Below, one piece after another: positions 52,212 to 61,484 of a DNA stretch of 64,000 nt (position 1 is the stretch's first letter; each line of letters starts with the position of its first letter). The stretch lies in assembly GCA_964653435.1 (NCBI GenBank), contig CAZZFA010000005.1:1-64000 (forward strand). Reading direction: 5' to 3'. This DNA is from CAZMVY01 sp964653435. GTDB lineage: Bacteria > Planctomycetota > Phycisphaerae > UBA1845 > PWPN01. A model generated the notes under the pieces. The model was not told the origin of the DNA. It did no database searches and worked only from the letters and a program-made list of their open reading frames with translations. A program made the position numbers and the translations under genes.

Positions 52212-55200
52212 ATGAACAGAAGAGTCTTTTGTCTGTCAGGGCTGGTGCTGATCCTCGTCAGCTCGCCCGTGGCGTTCGGGGCATCCCGGACGCTTGATTT
52301 CGAGGGGCCGATGTATGGCACGGTCAATGCCGCGTGCATTAACTCGCCCATTCCACCCCTCTTCAGCCGGCCGGGCTATTCCGGTTCCACGGTCGGCTTC
52401 ATCGATCCGCCCTCCGAATGCGGTGCGGGTGCGTTTGGAGCCGGGACCGGCAACGACGCGCTCCTGACATATCTCCTGTTGCCCACGCAATACGAGGAAC
52501 TGCGATTCAGTTGGGCCAATCCGGATCCGGCGCCCACGGCCCCCCCGCCCTGGGTGCGGACGGTAACGGTCGCTTCAAGCTACGTGACACTTCCTACGGT
52601 TGACTACGGGGTCGGCAGCAAGATTTCGATGAAGGTTGCGCTCGGCTGCTACACCCTCGACCCCATTGACCCCACCATCGAAAACGAGAACCCATCCGGT
52701 TCGCTCGAATTCGCCCTGATCATCCAGGAAACCGGCACCAGCGCGGCGCTCGGCGATAATGCCGGTTCCGGCGGCGACCTGGAGTTCGTCGGCGTGGACA
52801 ACGTGGTCACGGTAGGCTCGTCGCTCTGCCCCGTCGGCGGCATAAACCTCGAGAACGGGTACTCCGCCTGGCGAACGATCACATGGGAATTCATCAGCGC
52901 CACGCAGGTGAACGTGAGCGTGGACGGCGGCACGCCAGTGACGAAGAACGTGATGGCGGTCCCCGGTTTCGGTAACGGTGTCCTTTCCACGGCCACCATG
53001 CGGGGCGGCTTGAACAGCCTGTGCATCATCAAGCCGCCGAGTGACACGGTCACGAAGAAGCTCTACGTGGACGTAGACGACGTGGCCATGTACGCCCCGG
53101 GTGACGCCGATCCGCCGAAGATCCAGGCGCCTGTGCTGTCGAACCAGACACAGGTTACCGTGACGGGCGTCGACGTGGCGGCTAGCGAGGTCAGGCTGTT
53201 CAAGAACACCGTACAGATCGCGTCGGCGACGCCTCCGTTCAGCCCCGGCAACGGCTCGCACACCTTCACCGGGCTGAGTTTGGTTCCGGGAGACGTGCTG
53301 ACGGCGACGCAGGTTGTGGAGGGAACGGAGAGCGCGCCATCGGCGCCCGTTACGGTGAAGGACGCGAACCTGCCCGTGGCAGACAACTTCGACAGTTACC
53401 TCAGTCAGTCGGCGTTGAATGCGATCTGGCCGCGGACGAGCACGCAGCCGGACTTCAATATCACGCTATCTACCGATAGGGCCGCAAGTTGCCCGAATTC
53501 CGTGCTTGAGCCCGCGGCCACCAGCGGCTCTCCGTCCCGCATCTACCAGAATCTCGGCGGCAGCTACGACGCTTCGGATACAGCGCCTCTGACAGTGACT
53601 TGGTGGATGTATCATGGCGCCGGGACGACGGGGAGAAACTATGTGGAGCTGCGATCGTACAGCGGCGGGAAGTATGCCTCCGGCACGCTCCAGGCGCTTC
53701 TGGCGCTGGGTGTGTATTACGACACAGCCCAGGGTATCACCAACACAGTGTACAATGGTCGCGATTACAACCTCGGCGGACCGACCATTACCTGGTTCGA
53801 TGTGACCGATGCGACGCGCACACCCGACGCATGGGTCAAGATGCAGATAAAGGTCAAGAGCACCACGATCGACTACACCGTGACCACGGCGAACGGCACA
53901 TACACCGTCACACAACCGCGGCGCGTTCCCTCCTACAAGTTTGATTCGGTCGTGATCGGGTCCGGGCTCACGAACGGCGGCGTGTATGCCTACTACGACA
54001 ACCTGAGCATCTCGCTGACCGAGCCGCCAATCGAGCCGTTCGGCCCGCCGAGCACGGTGCCTGCACCGGCGTCGCTCGCGACGCCGGTCGAGCCCGGGGA
54101 CACCGTCGTGACCGTCAACGGTCTCGATCCGACCGCGACGGAGGTCAAGGTCTACGCGGACCATGTCCTGATCGGCTCGGCGCCGCTGTCCGCGGAAACC
54201 ACCAAAGACGTGCCCGTCTCCCCGGTACCGTGCGCGACGGTCGTCGGCGCAACGCAGGTGATCGACGGCGTCGAAAGCTGTTACTCGGCCCCGACGAGCG
54301 CGAGCTACGGGGCGCCGACCATCCAGGAACCGGTGAAGGCCGGCGCGTGCAAGGTGACGCTCACCGGTGTGGATCCCAGGGCCAGCCTGGTGAAGCTGTA
54401 CGCGGACAACTCGGAGCTTGCTTCGGCGCCGGGGACCGGCGGGACGACGGCGGAGATCACCGGTCTCCTCCTGACCGGCGGCCAGGTCCTTCAGGCGTCC
54501 CAGGTGGTCAACGGCTACGAGTGTGCTCGCAGCGCGAGCATCACGGTGGTGTCGCAGACGATCCTGGCGAGCTGGACCCAGACCAGCTCACTGCCGGTCG
54601 GCCTTACGGATCACTGCGTGCTTTACTACAACGGATACGTCTACTCGTTCGGCGGCCGGAAGGATGGTACGACGGCCGAAGGACGCGGCAACGACTTCGC
54701 GTACTATGCGCCGGTCAACAGTGACGGCAGCATCGGGGCGTGGCAGGCGACGACGTCGCTTCCGGCCAAGCGCGCCGTCGGTGGCGTGTATGCGTACAAC
54801 GGCCGCATCTACTACTGGGGCGGCTGGGACGAGACGTTTGCCACCAGGAACACGTGCTGGTACACGACCCAGAATCCGGACGGGACGATCGGTCCGTGGA
54901 CCGTGTCCTCCGTTACCATCCCGCCGTCGGCCGCTGCGGATCAGATGGACGCATTCGGGCGCGGCGTCATGGGTTTCGGGGATACGCTCTACATCGTCAA
55001 CGGCGAGGACAACGGTGGTACGCTGACGAACAAGTGCTACTACAGCAAGATCCAGCCGGACGGTGATTACGGGCCGTGGGTCGAAACCTCCACGACACCG
55101 ACCGCCTCGTGGTTCCACGGCGTGTTGACGTTCGCCGGCACGTCGGAGAACTACATCTACTGGATGGGCGGCAACTTCGGCGGCACGAATCAGGCGGAGG

Positions 55201-56297
55201 TCTACAGGGCCCAGATCAATGCCGACGGGAGCCTCGGCGCCTGGTCCGGCGCCGGCCTGCCGAATCTGCCGAACCCCCGCTATGAGCACGGGGTCGCGTT
55301 GGCCGGGAACACGGCGATCATCGTCGCCGGGCTCTACGGGAGCACGCCCAACACCACCGTTTACTTTACGAAGATCGATCCCGCGACCGGCATCATCGGA
55401 CCGTGGTACAGCGGTGCGCCGTACCCGATTGCCGTCAGCCGGAACTCGGCGGTGGCCTATCAGGCGGGCGGCAAATGGTATGTGCTGGGTGTCGGCGGCG
55501 GGCCGTATTCCGGTGCGACTCGCAGTCCGCGGTGCTACTACGCCCTCGTGGACACCGATGCCGACGGCGACAGCTTCGGCGACACAACCGACAATTGCCC
55601 GGCGGTCGCGAATTCGAGCCAGGCCGATTCGGACTGCGACGGCGTGGGCGACGCGTGCGACGCGTGTCCGGACACCCCGCCGGGCGTGCCCGTCGGACCG
55701 GACGGTTGTCCGCTGTGTGAGGCACCGACGGTAACGTCGATCTCGCCGAATACGGGCGTACAGGACAACGGCAACCGCGAAGTGAACCCGGGGTCGGGCC
55801 AGCTCTACCTGGTAAGCCCCCCGCCGCTTCACGTGACGATCGCCGGAACCGGCTTCACCGGCACGCCGGCCGTCAAGATCGTGAAGGGCGCGTCCACGAT
55901 CAATGCGACCGGCGTTACGGTGGTTGACGCGAACACGATCACGGCCGACATCGACCTGACCGGGGCCGCCCCCGGCGCGTTGGACGGCGCGTGGGACGTG
56001 GTGGTGACCACCTGTGCGGACAGCACGGGCGGCACGGGTCTCTTCACGGTAAGCATGTGCTGGCCGGAGCAAGCGGACGCGGACGGCGATGGCGACGTCG
56101 ACCTGAGCGACTTCGGCATCTTCCAGGCGTGTTTCAACGGTCCGAACCGGCCGTACAAGGTCGGACCGGACCCGCGGAAGTGCGCTTGCATGGATGCCGG
56201 CGATAACCCGCTCGTCGCGGACGTCGACCTGAGCGACTTCGGCAAGTTCCAGGGTTGTTTCAACGGCCCGAACCGGCCGCCGAAGGCGGGGTGCTGA
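52212..56297 (+). CDS. Large secreted multidomain surface protein (kelch, TSP3, IPT, dockerin-like)
   Basis: The 1361-residue exported protein has a signal peptide (CLSGLVLILVSSPVAFGA). An N-terminal beta-sandwich (about 20-290) and Ig-like repeats (about 300-390 and 620-780) are followed by six or so kelch-like blades (about 785-1120) with YVYSFGGRKDGT and RIYYWGGWDET. A thrombospondin type 3 repeat (DTDADGDSFGDTTDNCP, about 1116-1160) and an IPT/TIG domain (PTVTSISPNTG, about 1175-1275) follow. The protein ends in two dockerin-like repeats with CFNGPNRP. Asp-rich TSP3 and dockerin repeats bind calcium. AAGGAG lies nine bases before ATG 52212. It follows the prepilin gene. Confidence 0.85.
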   Translation: MNRRVFCLSGLVLILVSSPVAFGASRTLDFEGPMYGTVNAACINSPIPPLFSRPGYSGSTVGFIDPPSECGAGAFGAGTGNDALLTYLLLPTQYEELRFSWANPDPAPTAPPPWVRTVTVASSYVTLPTVDYGVGSKISMKVALGCYTLDPIDPTIENENPSGSLEFALIIQETGTSAALGDNAGSGGDLEFVGVDNVVTVGSSLCPVGGINLENGYSAWRTITWEFISATQVNVSVDGGTPVTKNVMAVPGFGNGVLSTATMRGGLNSLCIIKPPSDTVTKKLYVDVDDVAMYAPGDADPPKIQAPVLSNQTQVTVTGVDVAASEVRLFKNTVQIASATPPFSPGNGSHTFTGLSLVPGDVLTATQVVEGTESAPSAPVTVKDANLPVADNFDSYLSQSALNAIWPRTSTQPDFNITLSTDRAASCPNSVLEPAATSGSPSRIYQNLGGSYDASDTAPLTVTWWMYHGAGTTGRNYVELRSYSGGKYASGTLQALLALGVYYDTAQGITNTVYNGRDYNLGGPTITWFDVTDATRTPDAWVKMQIKVKSTTIDYTVTTANGTYTVTQPRRVPSYKFDSVVIGSGLTNGGVYAYYDNLSISLTEPPIEPFGPPSTVPAPASLATPVEPGDTVVTVNGLDPTATEVKVYADHVLIGSAPLSAETTKDVPVSPVPCATVVGATQVIDGVESCYSAPTSASYGAPTIQEPVKAGACKVTLTGVDPRASLVKLYADNSELASAPGTGGTTAEITGLLLTGGQVLQASQVVNGYECARSASITVVSQTILASWTQTSSLPVGLTDHCVLYYNGYVYSFGGRKDGTTAEGRGNDFAYYAPVNSDGSIGAWQATTSLPAKRAVGGVYAYNGRIYYWGGWDETFATRNTCWYTTQNPDGTIGPWTVSSVTIPPSAAADQMDAFGRGVMGFGDTLYIVNGEDNGGTLTNKCYYSKIQPDGDYGPWVETSTTPTASWFHGVLTFAGTSENYIYWMGGNFGGTNQAEVYRAQINADGSLGAWSGAGLPNLPNPRYEHGVALAGNTAIIVAGLYGSTPNTTVYFTKIDPATGIIGPWYSGAPYPIAVSRNSAVAYQAGGKWYVLGVGGGPYSGATRSPRCYYALVDTDADGDSFGDTTDNCPAVANSSQADSDCDGVGDACDACPDTPPGVPVGPDGCPLCEAPTVTSISPNTGVQDNGNREVNPGSGQLYLVSPPPLHVTIAGTGFTGTPAVKIVKGASTINATGVTVVDANTITADIDLTGAAPGALDGAWDVVVTTCADSTGGTGLFTVSMCWPEQADADGDGDVDLSDFGIFQACFNGPNRPYKVGPDPRKCACMDAGDNPLVADVDLSDFGKFQGCFNGPNRPPKAGC

Positions 56298-56349
56298 CAG
56301 GTCGGCGCCTGTAGCCGCCTGAGGCGATGTATACGTAAGGTGATTCAGC

Positions 56350-56390
56350 GCCGCGCGGTTCACGAGGGTGGGCCGCGCGGCCACTCTTTT
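56350..56390 (+). terminator. Possible terminator after the surface-protein gene
   Basis: GCCGCGCGG (56350-56358) and CCGCGCGGC (56373-56381) form a 9-bp perfect stem followed by CACTCTTTT. The T-run is short and five bases from the stem, so it is only moderately convincing. The remainder of the 498-bp gap to glyA shows nothing else that I can assign. Confidence 0.5.
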
Positions 56391-56795
56391 CCCACCTGTG
56401 AAACGCCTCCGTCGAGCGCACCGTCGCGCAGGCTCATCCTCTGCGCTCTTGTCCCGCGAAATCCTCGCGGCCGGTAAACATTCCGAAAACAAGCGAGCGG
56501 GTAGGACACGCCATTGCGTACCAGTTCGTATTCGAAAGCGGGCGAGATGCCCCCGCGTTCGGCTGCCGTCGAAAGACGCGCCACGCAGCTGGGAACCAAC
56601 GAAACGCTCGCCTCGCACCGGAAGCGGTGATCGCCGTCGGTGCGTGCTTTGCGCAAACAGTGAGCCCATATCGAGGCCGACGCGACGCCGCCGGTATGGC
56701 TGAATCCCATTTGCGGGCGGTTTCGAGACTTTTGCATTTCCCGCCGCCCTGCCGTACACTTCCACGTGGTTCGCTTTCCCTTTGTGAGGAATCGG

Positions 56796-58061
56796 ATGAG
56801 CACGAGTGACAACACGGAGATTTCGGCCATAGCCCGGACGGATCCGGAAGTATGGCGAGTCTTTCAGGCCGAACGGGAGCGCCAGCACTACACCCTTGAG
56901 TTGATCGCCTCCGAGAACCACGTCTCCAAGGCCGTTCTGGAGGCCGTCGGGTCGATCTTCACGAACAAGTACGCGGAAGGATACCCGGGCAAGCGCTACT
57001 ACGGCGGCTGCGACCAGATGGACGCCATCGAGAACCTGGCCCGGGACCGCGCCAAACAGCTCTTCCACTGCGAGCACGTCAACGTTCAGCCCCACTCCGG
57101 CAGCCAGGCCAACACGGCCGTGTACATGACCGTACTCAAGCCGGGCGACACGATCCTGTCGCTGGATCTCTCGCACGGCGGCCATTTGACCCACGGCATG
57201 CGGCTCAACTTCAGCGGGATGTTCTATAAGGTCGTACACTACACGGTCGATTCGAAGACCGAGACCTGCGACATGGGCGCGATACGCCGCCTCGCTCACG
57301 AGCACAAGCCGGCGATCATCGTCACCGGGGCTTCGGCCTACCCACGGACGATCGACTTCGCCGCCTTTGCGGAGATCGCCCACGAGGTCGGTGCCGTGCA
57401 GATGGCGGACATCGCCCACATCGCAGGGATGGTCGCGGCGGGGCTCCATCCGTCACCCGTCCCGGTGGCTGAGTTTGTCACCACGACGACGCATAAGACG
57501 CTTCGCGGCCCCCGCGCAGGTATGATCATGTGCAAGGCGCAGTACGCCCAGACGCTTGACTCCCGCGTGTTTCCCGGCGTGCAGGGCGGCCCGCTCATGC
57601 ACGTCATCGCCGGCAAGGCCGTCGCCTTCGGCGAGGCCCTGCGGCCGGAGTTCCGCGCCTATCAGGAACGCATCCTGGCAAATGCCCAGGCCCTCGCCGA
57701 GGAACTCAAGCGGCGAGGCTTCCGCCTTGTTTCCGGCGGCACCGATAACCACCTGATGCTCGTCGACCTGCGACACAACTACGAACACGTGACCGGCAAG
57801 GCGGCCGAGACCTGGCTTCAGGCCGCCGGCATCATCGTGAACAAGAACATGATTCCGTTCGACACCCGCAAGCCGGTCGAGACCAGCGGTCTGCGGATCG
57901 GCACGCCCGCCGTCACTACCCGCGGCATGGGCACCGCCGAGATGGAGACCATCGCGGGCTTGATCGACGAAGTCATCCGCTCGCAGGGCGACGCGGCTAC
58001 GGCCGCGCGAATCCGGCCTCGCGTGCGCGAGCTGTGCGACCAGTTCCCTGTTCCTCATTAG
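56796..58061 (+). CDS. glyA: Serine hydroxymethyltransferase
   Basis: GlyA (421 residues) interconverts serine and glycine and feeds one-carbon units into folate. It is a PLP enzyme; the cofactor lysine is K234 in TTTTHKTLRGPRAG. LIASENHVSKAVLEAVGS near the start, YAEGYPGKRYYGG and LSLDLSHGGHLTHG are typical. The ATG at 56796 follows GAGGAA; an ATG at 56766 is open but adds an unconserved segment. Folate genes folB and folK lie 1-2 kb downstream, on the other strand. Confidence 0.96.
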   Translation: MSTSDNTEISAIARTDPEVWRVFQAERERQHYTLELIASENHVSKAVLEAVGSIFTNKYAEGYPGKRYYGGCDQMDAIENLARDRAKQLFHCEHVNVQPHSGSQANTAVYMTVLKPGDTILSLDLSHGGHLTHGMRLNFSGMFYKVVHYTVDSKTETCDMGAIRRLAHEHKPAIIVTGASAYPRTIDFAAFAEIAHEVGAVQMADIAHIAGMVAAGLHPSPVPVAEFVTTTTHKTLRGPRAGMIMCKAQYAQTLDSRVFPGVQGGPLMHVIAGKAVAFGEALRPEFRAYQERILANAQALAEELKRRGFRLVSGGTDNHLMLVDLRHNYEHVTGKAAETWLQAAGIIVNKNMIPFDTRKPVETSGLRIGTPAVTTRGMGTAEMETIAGLIDEVIRSQGDAATAARIRPRVRELCDQFPVPH

Positions 58062-58087
58062 GCGTCGAACGCCGGGAGTCCGCTGCC

Positions 58088-58807
58088 GTGGCACGCGATC
58101 GGCTTACGTCATGGCTCACGGTTCTGCTCGGTGCGGCCGGGCCGCTCTGGCTGGGCGGCTGCACGGGTCGCGCTACGATCTCGGCAATTCCGTTTTCGCG
58201 TTCCGACATTCGCGATCGCGAGCCCCTTGTTCTTGTGCTGCCGACGGCCGGCCGCTGCGCCTGGTACGTCGACGACGCCGGCCAGCTCACGGTGGCGATG
58301 AAGTACGAGAATCTCCCGCTCTTCGGCAAGTACACAAAGGCCGGGTGGCTTGCCCGCTTCCGGCTGGGCGAAAAGCCCGCCGGCCGGTCGCTGCGGTACA
58401 ACCTTTCCCGCGACCAGGTCCGCGGCCTGTGCTCCTCGGGCATCGAGCATTGGCGTTTCCAGACGCGTTGGGGCGTTCTCGTCCTCGACCAGATGCCCGG
58501 CCACCGCTACCGGGGGCGCTTTCAGATCACCGTCGCCCAGCAGCAGTTCACTCTGTTCTCTGGGTGGGCGCCAACAGGATACACCGCCCCCCTCCTGATC
58601 ATGTGGGGCGAGTTTGAGGCCGTCCACGACGAAGGACTCGCCAAGACGGTGGTCGCCGCCATCGACAAGGAGAACTGGACGGACTTCGGCGCGATTCCGA
58701 TGGTCCGCCCCATCCAGACCCGGCCGCACACCGACAGCACGCAACCGGCAACCCGGCGCGTGCCCTCCACAAGACCCGCACGGACGCCCGGCCCTGGCGG
58801 CGGGTGA
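58088..58807 (+). CDS. Hypothetical lipoprotein
   Basis: The 239-residue protein has a signal (TVLLGAAGPLWLGG-C) with lipobox LGGC, so it is probably a periplasm-facing lipoprotein. The body is beta-rich with aromatic and Arg residues (YVDDAGQLTVAMKYENLPLFG, then RWGVLVLDQMPGHRYRGRF) and the tail is Pro/Thr-rich. I recognise no family. The GTG at 58088 starts at the hydrophobic signal; the frame is open further up, overlapping glyA. It converges with folK, 20 bp between stops. Confidence 0.65.
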   Translation: MARDRLTSWLTVLLGAAGPLWLGGCTGRATISAIPFSRSDIRDREPLVLVLPTAGRCAWYVDDAGQLTVAMKYENLPLFGKYTKAGWLARFRLGEKPAGRSLRYNLSRDQVRGLCSSGIEHWRFQTRWGVLVLDQMPGHRYRGRFQITVAQQQFTLFSGWAPTGYTAPLLIMWGEFEAVHDEGLAKTVVAAIDKENWTDFGAIPMVRPIQTRPHTDSTQPATRRVPSTRPARTPGPGGG

Positions 58808-58827
58808 ACCCGTCGCCTCGCCGCCCT

Positions 58828-59355
58828 TCACGGGCCATCCGGCCGTGGTGCGTCGGGCGCGGGCAGGACCACATCGGGCCGAGGAATAAGCGGCGCTGCC
58901 GGGCGCAACCGCTCGGCGATCGCCCGCAGGGGCTCGCCCGTGAGCGGATGGGGAAAATCGGGCGCCACCTCCGCCAGCGTCACGGCAAGGTAACCTCGTT
59001 GCGTTACATCGGGGCAGGGCAGCGTCAGCTCGGGCGTCTCGACCACCACGGCGCCATACAGGCACAGGTCCAGGTCGATCGTCCGCGCGGCGTACCGGTC
59101 CTCGCCGCGAACCCGGCCGAGGCTCGCCTCAATGGCCCGCAGACGACGACGGATGTCGTGCGGCGTCAAATCGGTCTCCAGCAGGACGGCCGCATTCAGA
59201 TAATCAGGTTGCCACCGCGGTCCCACGGCCGGATTCTGATAGACGCGCGATACCCCCGCGATCCGGCCCAGTTCCGCCAGACGCGCCACGGCCGCCGGCA
59301 GATACCGGATCGGATCGATGTTCGAGCCGGCCGCAATGAGCGCCTTCTCAGCCAA
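58828..59355 (-). CDS. folK: 2-amino-4-hydroxy-6-hydroxymethyldihydropteridine pyrophosphokinase
   Basis: FolK (175 residues) transfers pyrophosphate to hydroxymethyldihydropterin in folate synthesis. It has ALIAAGSNI at the start, NAAVLLETDLTPHDIRRRLRAIEASLGRVR, and the RTIDLDLCLYG signature with metal-binding DLDL. The start is a TTG at 59355 in GGAGGATTTTGG, where GGAGG sits about four bases before it and folB's TGA lies just inside the gene. Overlap with folB is eight bases, so translation is coupled. The C-terminal ~25 residues are Pro/Arg-rich. Confidence 0.93.
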   Translation of the reverse strand: MAEKALIAAGSNIDPIRYLPAAVARLAELGRIAGVSRVYQNPAVGPRWQPDYLNAAVLLETDLTPHDIRRRLRAIEASLGRVRGEDRYAARTIDLDLCLYGAVVVETPELTLPCPDVTQRGYLAVTLAEVAPDFPHPLTGEPLRAIAERLRPAAPLIPRPDVVLPAPDAPRPDGP

Positions 59356-59716
59356 AATCCTCCGCTCCGCGTTCGATTTCCACCCCGACCGATCGGGCAA
59401 AGCGAACCGCACCCGGCTTCTCCACGCGCACCCGTACCCGCGATACGCCCGCCATCTGCAGACACATCCGTGCGATGTCCGTCGCCAGGGCCTCTACGGT
59501 CAGGCGCTGGGCCGATTCGGCGTGCGCGATCACCTGCTTGGCCACGGCGCGGTAGTTGACCGATCGCGACAGGTCGTCGGCGGCGCCGGCGGCGCGCAGA
59601 TCCGCATACAGCGTGATGTTGATCAGGATGTCCTGCTTCTCGCGTCGCTCCCAGTCATTGACTCCGATGATGCCCCGTACGAGCAGGTCCTTGATCTCCA
59701 CGCGGTCTTCGGCCAT
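59348..59716 (-). CDS. folB: Dihydroneopterin aldolase
   Basis: FolB (122 residues) converts dihydroneopterin to hydroxymethyldihydropterin and glycolaldehyde. Conserved features are VEIKDLLVRGIIGVNDWERREKQDILINI, the catalytic region with SVNYRAVAKQV, and VEALATDIARM. It precedes folK in the same order as the pathway. ATG 59716 starts MAEDRVEI; the frame is open further upstream without homology. Confidence 0.93.
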   Translation of the reverse strand: MAEDRVEIKDLLVRGIIGVNDWERREKQDILINITLYADLRAAGAADDLSRSVNYRAVAKQVIAHAESAQRLTVEALATDIARMCLQMAGVSRVRVRVEKPGAVRFARSVGVEIERGAEDFG

Positions 59717-60147
59717 GGGTAAAGCTCCGACAAGGGCTGCAACCGGGCTTCGTCGCCCCCCCCCGCGCGTCCCGCTGGCGGGTACCCGGGGCCCGCCAAG
59801 CATCCCGGATAAACGCACGCACCGCCGGTGCCGTTGACAGCCGGTGTCCCGGCGGCGAAGATTTCTGGTCTTGGCGTCTTGCCGCCCGGCCCTTGCGGCC
59901 GCCACGGCCCGCTGTCAGGCAGGCCGTACGTAGTATACCCTGCCGGCACACCGAGACCAGTACCGTTTTCGGTACGCGAGGTTCGCCCGGTGGGAGTCCC
60001 GCAGGGTGAAAGCGAGTACCCCGGGGTTTGGGCCCCGGGTTCTGGACGCGAATGAGAACAAAGCCCCCCGCCGGGGCGACAGAGATGCGGTGACAAGCCG
60101 CGTCGCGCACGAAACCGTCTCACCGAAAGCGGTATCTGGCTGGTCCC
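59717..60147. other. Gene-free stretch of about 430 bp
   Basis: No gene is seen between folB and ctpA. A 7-bp stem CCCGGGG/CCCCGGG with a six-base loop occurs at 60020-60039, followed on the plus strand by no T-run. A TATACT-like hexamer on the minus strand at 59932-59937 could be part of the folB promoter, but no clear -35 was found. Confidence 0.4.
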
Positions 60148-61482
60148 ATGCCGAAGCGCAACCTGGTCTGGCTTCTCGTAGTCGTCGCCCTTGGCGTCGG
60201 CCTGTGGGTATATCCGAACACCCTGCTGCGCCGGGATACGTTCTACCGTGAGTTCTCGCCGCTCCTCGACGTCCGCCTGCAGATCAAGAAGAACTACGTT
60301 GATGAGGTCGACGACAAGCTCCTGCTTCGCGGGGCGATCCGTGGCATGGTCCAGGAGCTGGACCGCTTCAGCGACTACTACGACGCCGAGGAATACGCGC
60401 AATTCAAGAAACGCGCGGCCGGTCACTTCACCGGCATCGGCGTAGAGGTCACCCTCAAGGACGGATACCTCACCGTGCTCAGCCCGATCGAGGACACTCC
60501 CGCGTATGCGGCCGGTCTTCAGAGCGGCGACCGCATCCTTGAGATCGACGGCGTCAAAACCGACAAGATGACTCTCGGTCAGGCTGTCGCCCTGATCAGC
60601 GGCGAGTCCGGCACGCAGGTGCGGCTCAAGATCGCGCCTGCCGGCGACGAGCCCCCCCGGGAAGTGACCGTCGTCCGCGGGCTGGTGACCCTCCACTCGG
60701 TAAAGGGATACAGGCGGTTCCCCGACAACACATGGGATTACTTCATCGACCGGCCTGCGGGCATCGGCTATGTGCGGCTGACCAGCTTCGATGAGAACAC
60801 GCCGGAGCAGCTTGACCGCGCCATGCGTGCAATGTATGAGCAGGGACTCCAGGGCCTCATCATCGATCTCCGCGACAACCCGGGCGGCCTGCTGAAGACC
60901 GCCGTAGCCATTGCCGACCGGTTTCTCGATTCGGGCCGGATTGTCTCCACAAGAGGGCGGGCCTCCAACGAGGAAATCTGGTCGGCCAGTGCCAAGAGCA
61001 ACTACCGCAAACAGGTCCCGCTGGTGCTGCTGATCAACGACGCCTCGGCCAGCGCCTCCGAGATCCTCGCCGGCGCCTTGCACGATCACGGCCGCGCCAT
61101 CCTTGTGGGAGAGCGGACCTATGGCAAAGGCAGCGTACAGAACCTTATCGAACTCGGGAACGGCGAGAGTGCCCTGAAACTCACGACGGCGTACTACTAC
61201 CTGCCCAACGGGGAGCGGATTCATGGAAAGGGCGTCCAACCCGATTACGAGGTGAAACTGACGCGGGAAGAGAAACGCACCGTGCTGCCGGAGAAGCGCC
61301 TGTTTACCACGACTACCCGGGCGGCGACCGCCCCGGCCACCGGCGCCCCCGTGGTCGATCGCCAGATCAACAAGGCCGTCGAGGTCCTGCGCGAAAAACT
61401 CGGACTGCCGCCTCTGACGACGACGCAGGCAACCACGCGGCCGAGCACGGCGCCGACGGCGACAGGCGCGGCAGGCGGATAA
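60148..61482 (+). CDS. C-terminal processing peptidase (S41)
   Basis: The 444-residue CtpA/Prc-type serine protease has an N-terminal membrane helix (about 6-22), a PDZ domain (about 95-175: GIGVEVTLKDGYLTVLSPIEDTPAYAAGLQSGD) and a catalytic domain with S302 (NDASASASE) and K327 (TYGKGSVQ). The C-terminal tail is Thr/Ala-rich. It cleaves C-termini of exported proteins. The tsaD gene starts 2 bp after its stop, so it is an operon. Confidence 0.95.
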   Translation: MPKRNLVWLLVVVALGVGLWVYPNTLLRRDTFYREFSPLLDVRLQIKKNYVDEVDDKLLLRGAIRGMVQELDRFSDYYDAEEYAQFKKRAAGHFTGIGVEVTLKDGYLTVLSPIEDTPAYAAGLQSGDRILEIDGVKTDKMTLGQAVALISGESGTQVRLKIAPAGDEPPREVTVVRGLVTLHSVKGYRRFPDNTWDYFIDRPAGIGYVRLTSFDENTPEQLDRAMRAMYEQGLQGLIIDLRDNPGGLLKTAVAIADRFLDSGRIVSTRGRASNEEIWSASAKSNYRKQVPLVLLINDASASASEILAGALHDHGRAILVGERTYGKGSVQNLIELGNGESALKLTTAYYYLPNGERIHGKGVQPDYEVKLTREEKRTVLPEKRLFTTTTRAATAPATGAPVVDRQINKAVEVLREKLGLPPLTTTQATTRPSTAPTATGAAGG

Positions 61483-61484
61483 GC

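Noticed and set aside
50622..56560. Faint likeness (CATTCCGAAA followed by GAGCGGG/GACGAGAC) between about 50625 and 56475
   Set aside because: Only about ten bases match exactly, too little to call a repeat.
54588..57449. 953-residue minus-strand frame opposite the surface protein and glyA
   Set aside because: It crosses the gap and two real genes; its Arg/Val/Gly-rich content matches codon-position bias of the opposite strand.
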